This document shows positions 23,816 through 26,938 of a stretch of DNA of 26,938 nucleotides, one piece after another. The notes below the pieces were generated by a model. That model was not told the DNA's origin. It ran no database searches and worked only from the letters and a program-made list of their open reading frames with translations. The translations under genes and the position numbers were made by a program. Numbering within the stretch: the first letter of the stretch is position 1; each line of letters opens with the position of its first letter. Location: NCBI RefSeq assembly GCF_900766305.1, contig NZ_CAAFUZ010000043.1, positions 1-26,938 of the forward strand. Reading direction: 5' to 3'. Source of the stretch: an uncultured Gemella sp. GTDB lineage: Bacteria > Bacillota > Bacilli > Staphylococcales > Gemellaceae.

Positions 23816-24520
23816 TTATATTCTTTTTCTTCCAAATTTATGATAAATAATTGTAACAAAAATCAAATTAATACATATAATAACTAGAGGTAAAAATATC
23901 GCTTTATGCATGAAGTATTTAGACATTGCTGCACCTAAAATTACCCCTGTTAAAAACACCAAAATAAGAGTAAAGTATATTAATAATGGAATTTTACTCT
24001 CTTTCTTTTTTAAAACAACGAATTTATATAAATGTTCACTCATCGAACGCAAGTTCCCAGTGCAAAATACACTCGCAAAAACTAAATTATTTACTTTTCT
24101 AAATCCATCAAATTGTATAGCACAAATAAAAGAAATAACAATTGGTCTAATATCTAGTCCAAAAAACTTATATTTTACAAAAATAACTAGTAACGCGAAT
24201 ATCTGGATAAGTAACAACATATAAATATGTTTAAATATTGATAATTCCTTATACTTCGACTCAATAAATTTACTTACTAATACCCCTATAATAAAAGATA
24301 AAATAGGAATTGAATAATGTATAACATCACAAAAATTTCCTTCGATTAGGTCAATACCAACAAAAATTAAATTCCCAGTTTGGGCATTTGCGAATATTCC
24401 ATCACAATTAACAAAGGTATACGCATCAAAAAAACCTCCAACTGCTGTTAATAATAAACAAAAAATTAGTTGCTCATGGACTGGAAGATTTTTATTAATT
24501 AAAGTCTCTCTCAAATTCAT
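23816..24520 (-). CDS. DUF1275 (YoaK-like) membrane protein
   Basis: This 234-residue protein has about six hydrophobic segments. Its opening FCLLLTAVGGFFDAYTFVNC and the following FANAQTGNLIFVGIDL carry the family signature of DUF1275 (YoaK in Bacillus): GGFxDAxTF and QTGN. The second conserved region, SVFCTGNLRSMSEHLYKF, is also typical. The function of the family is unknown. AAGGAG lies before the ATG. The gene follows the Nudix gene after 27 bases without a clear promoter or terminator between them, so they are probably cotranscribed. Confidence 0.88.
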   Translation of the reverse strand: MNLRETLINKNLPVHEQLIFCLLLTAVGGFFDAYTFVNCDGIFANAQTGNLIFVGIDLIEGNFCDVIHYSIPILSFIIGVLVSKFIESKYKELSIFKHIYMLLLIQIFALLVIFVKYKFFGLDIRPIVISFICAIQFDGFRKVNNLVFASVFCTGNLRSMSEHLYKFVVLKKKESKIPLLIYFTLILVFLTGVILGAAMSKYFMHKAIFLPLVIICINLIFVTIIYHKFGRKRI

Positions 24521-24547
24521 ATTTTATAAATCAACTCCTTGTCTAAT

Positions 24548-25432
24548 TTAATCAAAAATTGTATCCCAATTTTGAGGATTTTTATAACATTCAAAACACA
24601 TTTCTAACTGTTTTTTGGTAGTTCTTGTTATAGATAATTCAGGTAACTCATCAAGAGAAAAGAAATCCGCTCCTAATGTCTCCGTATTTTCATTAAAGGT
24701 GTGCGTAATATACTCGCATAATACAAAGATCTTAACCATTCCATATGGGAAATTGACATGATGATGCCTATTATAATCCAGTACCGCAACTACCTTTATC
24801 GGATTAACTACGGCACCCGCCTCTTCACTTGATTCTTTAATTACATTTTCTCTAATACTCATATTAACATCTTGATAACCACCTGGTAATGCCCATTTCC
24901 CATCAAATTGTTCTTTTACCAATAATATCTTATCATCTTTAATAACTGCTGCCCTTGTTTCCACCTTAGGCGTTTGATAGCCAATCTCTCCTGCAAAATC
25001 CATCTTAATCTTTTCTAGAGGTAAATCATATTTAAAGGATAACATTTCACAAGCAATCTCTCTAATTCTCTCAGAGCGTTCTCTATCAAATTTATCTTTA
25101 CTATATGCTAGGCTACACTGAGCTAAAAACTGTAGTTCTTGTGCCCATTGTTTCCAAACATCATTTTTTATAACATTAGCAATATCTTCTATATTTTTGA
25201 TAAAAATTGCATTTTTTACATCTAAAAAATCATAGTCATTTGTTAATAAAAATACATTTATTAAATTTTTGCTAAGTCTGTTCTTGTCATTAGTTAAATA
25301 TAACGTATTCCTGTCAACAACATTTAAATCATCTGTAAAATCAAAAGGAATACTGCTATCAATTAATATTCTTTTAAAATCTTCTGATATTAATTGCTCC
25401 ATATTTTTGTCAATGTATATTTTTTTGTACAT
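24548..25432 (-). CDS. Nudix hydrolase with Nudix_N domain and extra N-terminal domain
   Basis: The 294-residue protein has three parts. Residues about 1-90 are an extra domain of alternating strands and helices (KIYIDKN, NVFLLTNDYDFLDV, NAIFIKNIEDIANVI) that looks like a degenerate Rossmann-type domain; I cannot name it. Residues about 93-155 match the Nudix_N helical domain (WKQWAQELQFLAQ, YSKDKFDRER, FAGEIGYQTPKVE). The Nudix domain follows, with its box from 184: GGYQDV, then KESSEEAG; M replaces the first box Glu, as is common in this subfamily. Relatives hydrolyse nucleoside diphosphates linked to another group. Two ATG codons are possible. The one six bases further upstream touches its Shine-Dalgarno, whereas the chosen one has AAGGAG at seven bases. 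It is cotranscribed with the DUF1275 gene. Confidence 0.85.
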   Translation of the reverse strand: MYKKIYIDKNMEQLISEDFKRILIDSSIPFDFTDDLNVVDRNTLYLTNDKNRLSKNLINVFLLTNDYDFLDVKNAIFIKNIEDIANVIKNDVWKQWAQELQFLAQCSLAYSKDKFDRERSERIREIACEMLSFKYDLPLEKIKMDFAGEIGYQTPKVETRAAVIKDDKILLVKEQFDGKWALPGGYQDVNMSIRENVIKESSEEAGAVVNPIKVVAVLDYNRHHHVNFPYGMVKIFVLCEYITHTFNENTETLGADFFSLDELPELSITRTTKKQLEMCFECYKNPQNWDTIFD

Positions 25433-25457
25433 AAGCATTCTCCTTACTATTGTTTAT

Positions 25458-25466
25458 ATTATAACA
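25458..25466 (-). promoter_or_regulatory. extended -10 promoter of the Nudix-DUF1275 pair
   Basis: Minus-strand TGTTATAAT about 25 bases before the Nudix ATG. The -35 position (CTAGAT) is weak. Confidence 0.55.
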
Positions 25467-25623
25467 CATTTTTAATTTTAATCTAGATTTTTTGAAAATA
25501 AACCATAGACATTTTCACTATTTACATATTTATTTCAAAATGATTTTTAACTAAATTAATTCTACACCTATTTAATTATATTTAAAAGCAATATATTTAT
25601 TAAACAATTTATCAATAAAAATC

Positions 25624-25652
25624 TTGCTAGATCGTAAGAATAGTTGTATAAT
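25624..25652 (+). promoter_or_regulatory. promoter of the DUF2929-like gene
   Basis: TTGCTA (25624-25629), 17 bases, TATAAT (25647-25652). The transcript would start about 27 bases before the gene. Confidence 0.6.
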
Positions 25653-25686
25653 AATTAATGTAGATAAAAATTAAGGAGTGGTAACA

Positions 25687-25878
25687 ATGAGATATATTAT
25701 TTCACTATTTTGGTCATTTATATTTTCAGCTGTTATAGTATTTATCGTATCATCTATTTTAGGAAGCAACGGTGAAATCAATACAATTCGTGACTGCGCA
25801 ATTTTAGCTGTATTATTTACAATTTTTGCTGCTTTATTTGACGTAGTAGGTATCGATAAAAAACGCGAAGAAAAATAA
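25687..25878 (+). CDS. small two-span membrane protein, DUF2929 (YjzD)-like
   Basis: This 63-residue protein has two hydrophobic segments (about 3-24 and 37-54), a short loop containing SNGEIN, and a charged tail GIDKKREEK. The opening MRYIISLFWSFIFS matches the DUF2929 family (YjzD in Bacillus), whose function is unknown. An in-frame GTG nine bases upstream overlaps the Shine-Dalgarno AAGGAG; the ATG chosen lies nine bases after that site. It has its own promoter and terminator, so it is monocistronic. The family assignment is from memory of a short sequence and is moderate. Confidence 0.75.
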   Translation: MRYIISLFWSFIFSAVIVFIVSSILGSNGEINTIRDCAILAVLFTIFAALFDVVGIDKKREEK

Positions 25879-25908
25879 ACTTTAACAATTAGTATATAGA
25901 AATTTTAT

Positions 25909-25951
25909 AAAGTAGGTATCGAGGAGTTTTTCCTCCTTCCTACTTTTTATT
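25909..25951 (+). terminator. terminator of the DUF2929-like gene
   Basis: Arms AAAGTAGG (25909-25916) and CCTACTTT (25939-25946) with an inner GAGGA/TCCTC stem, then a T run. It lies 30 bases after the stop codon and about 20 before the next gene, so some read-through into the MutT gene is possible. Confidence 0.85.
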
Positions 25952-25970
25952 TAAATACAGGAGATATTAT

Positions 25971-26444
25971 ATGAACAACGTACTAGCAACTATGTGTTAT
26001 GTTGATGATGGACAAAACTTTCTGATGCTTAAAAGAACAAAAAAAGAAAATGATATACACGAAGGACTAACTATCAGTGTTGGAGGAAAGTTTGAACCAG
26101 GAGAAAGTCCAGAAGATTGCGTAATAAGAGAAGTCAAAGAGGAAACAAATTTAGATATTATTAAACCTAAATTAAGAGGAATCATCACATTTCCTAATTT
26201 TGATGGTGAAAAAGATTGGTACACATACGTATATACAGCAACTAACTATGAAGGTACTTTAACCGAAGACTGCAACGAAGGTGATTTAGTTTGGGTTAAA
26301 AAGTCAGAAATACAAAATATTAAGACTTGGGAAGGTGATTATATCTTTCTAGATTGGTTAGTAAAAGAAAAACCATTCTTTTCAGCCAAATTTAATTACA
26401 AAGATAATAAATTTGTAGATTATGAAGTAACATTTTATGAATAA
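25971..26444 (+). CDS. MutT/MutX-like Nudix hydrolase (probable 8-oxo-dGTP diphosphatase)
   Basis: This 157-residue Nudix enzyme resembles MutX, which removes oxidised dGTP and so prevents mutation. The Nudix box runs from G39 to L61: G39, E45, R53, E54, E57 and E58 are all in register (GGKFEPGESPED, then REVKEETNL). Only the box glycine is N60, a common change. The C-terminal KFNYKDNKFVDYEVTFYE tail is typical of the Gram-positive MutX group. Substrate assignment is by family. AGGAG lies seven bases before the ATG. No good promoter was found; it probably depends on a weak local one or read-through. The hotdog gene follows closely. Confidence 0.9.
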   Translation: MNNVLATMCYVDDGQNFLMLKRTKKENDIHEGLTISVGGKFEPGESPEDCVIREVKEETNLDIIKPKLRGIITFPNFDGEKDWYTYVYTATNYEGTLTEDCNEGDLVWVKKSEIQNIKTWEGDYIFLDWLVKEKPFFSAKFNYKDNKFVDYEVTFYE

Positions 26445-26460
26445 ACAGAGGGATAATATT

Positions 26461-26841
26461 ATGAATATAGAAATCAATAAAGAGTTTAAAAAAACTTATT
26501 TAGTTCAAGAAAATAATACTGCGATTAGTATGGGGAGTGGCGACCTAGAAGTATTTGCCACACCAAGTCTTGTTGCATTTATGGAAAATGCTGCAAAAGA
26601 ATACTTAAACACATTTTTACCTGAAGAATTAGGTTCAGTTGGAAGCAACATAAATATTAATCACATAGCACCTACTCTAGTAGGCAAAGAAATAACAGTA
26701 CAAGGTAAGATAACTGAAATCATCAAAGAAAAAATAATCATCTTTTCTTTAGAAGCATACGAGCAAGATAAAAAAATCGGAGATGCTTCTCATACAAGAG
26801 TTATAATTAATAACGAAAAATTCTTAAGTAAATTGCAATAA
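26461..26841 (+). CDS. hotdog-fold thioesterase, FlK-like
   Basis: This 126-residue protein has the single hotdog fold of the thioesterase family that includes fluoroacetyl-CoA thioesterase FlK. Visible family features are VFATPSLVAFMENAAKEYL with a central-helix glutamate, GSNININHIAPTLVGKEITV, and the last strands FSLEAYEQDKKIGDASHTRVIIN. These proteins hydrolyse acyl-CoA thioesters; the substrate is unknown. An in-frame ATG at 26437 overlaps the end of the MutT gene but has no ribosome site. The ATG at 26461 has AGAGGG eight bases upstream and gives the usual N-terminus, so it was chosen. It lies 16 bases after the MutT stop and is probably in the same operon. No terminator is visible downstream. 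Confidence 0.85.
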   Translation: MNIEINKEFKKTYLVQENNTAISMGSGDLEVFATPSLVAFMENAAKEYLNTFLPEELGSVGSNININHIAPTLVGKEITVQGKITEIIKEKIIIFSLEAYEQDKKIGDASHTRVIINNEKFLSKLQ

Positions 26842-26880
26842 TATAAAATACCTAATTCAAAACTAAATCAACCAAAAAAA

Positions 26881-26938
26881 GGGCTCTTTGTCAAATTCGG
26901 GGCATGGAGAAAAACAGGAAATGAAATCTAGGCAGCAT
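26881..26938 (+). mobile_element. probable left end of an ISL3-type insertion sequence (partial)
   Basis: After an A-rich stretch the sequence changes to a GC-richer string starting GGGCTCTTTGTCAAATTCGG and runs to the window edge. This resembles the terminal inverted repeat and pre-transposase leader of ISL3-family elements in Gram-positive cocci. No transposase codons are within the window, and the match is from memory, so the family name is tentative. Confidence 0.45.

Overview
The window looks like chromosomal DNA of a low-GC, AT-rich Firmicute, most probably Gemella or a close relative. That assignment is inference: it rests on base composition, strong AGGAGG-type ribosome binding sites, many extended -10 promoters, and a mix of staphylococcal/bacillar gene order (tdk-prfA-prmC, clpX-lon-engB, scpA-scpB-rluB-response regulator) with a streptococcal-style degenerate XerD-like gene beside scpA. 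Both ends of the window carry the same 12-base string CTTTGTCAAATT. The right end looks like the start of an ISL3-type insertion sequence, so the window may be a contig broken at repeated elements. No tRNA, rRNA, CRISPR array or intact transposase gene was seen.

Layout, left to right. (1) 165-2501, plus strand: RecD2 helicase, closed by a terminator facing (2) a minus-strand gpmA-lipoprotein pair (2559-4010). (3) 4175-5199: a divergent unit of a LexA/CI-like self-cleaving repressor (plus) and an unannotated 37-residue membrane peptide (minus, 4267-4380), with near mirror-image promoters between them. (4) 5286-8140, minus: tdk-prfA-prmC with rpmE2 upstream behind its own terminator. (5) 8414-10539, minus: an amino-acid ABC importer (permease, ATPase, binding lipoprotein). 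(6) rpsP, then clpX-lon-engB (protein quality control plus ribosome-assembly GTPase), then a CPBP membrane protein. (7) 16663-17904, plus: a PLP aminotransferase. (8) 17949-23641, minus: an apparent seven-gene operon, xerD-like, scpA, scpB, rluB, srrA/resD-like regulator, murT, gatD, which joins chromosome condensation, rRNA modification, transcription control and lipid II amidation. (9) 23816-25432, minus: a two-domain Nudix hydrolase and a DUF1275 membrane protein. (10) 25687-26841, plus: a DUF2929-like small membrane protein, a MutT-type Nudix hydrolase and a hotdog thioesterase.

Most genes are conserved housekeeping genes, so the novelty lies between them. The strongest candidate for an undescribed system is the divergent repressor/37-residue membrane peptide unit. 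It has the layout of an SOS-controlled growth or division inhibitor (compare lexA-yneA, lexA-sosA and LexA-controlled TisB), but with a different repressor and operator. Second is a palindromic A-tract element placed exactly 18 bases upstream of the -35 box of both ribosomal protein genes, rpmE2 and rpsP. Third is a 16-base perfect palindrome covering the -35 box of the xerD-like/scpAB/murT-gatD operon. All of these were read by eye. No database or folding program was available.
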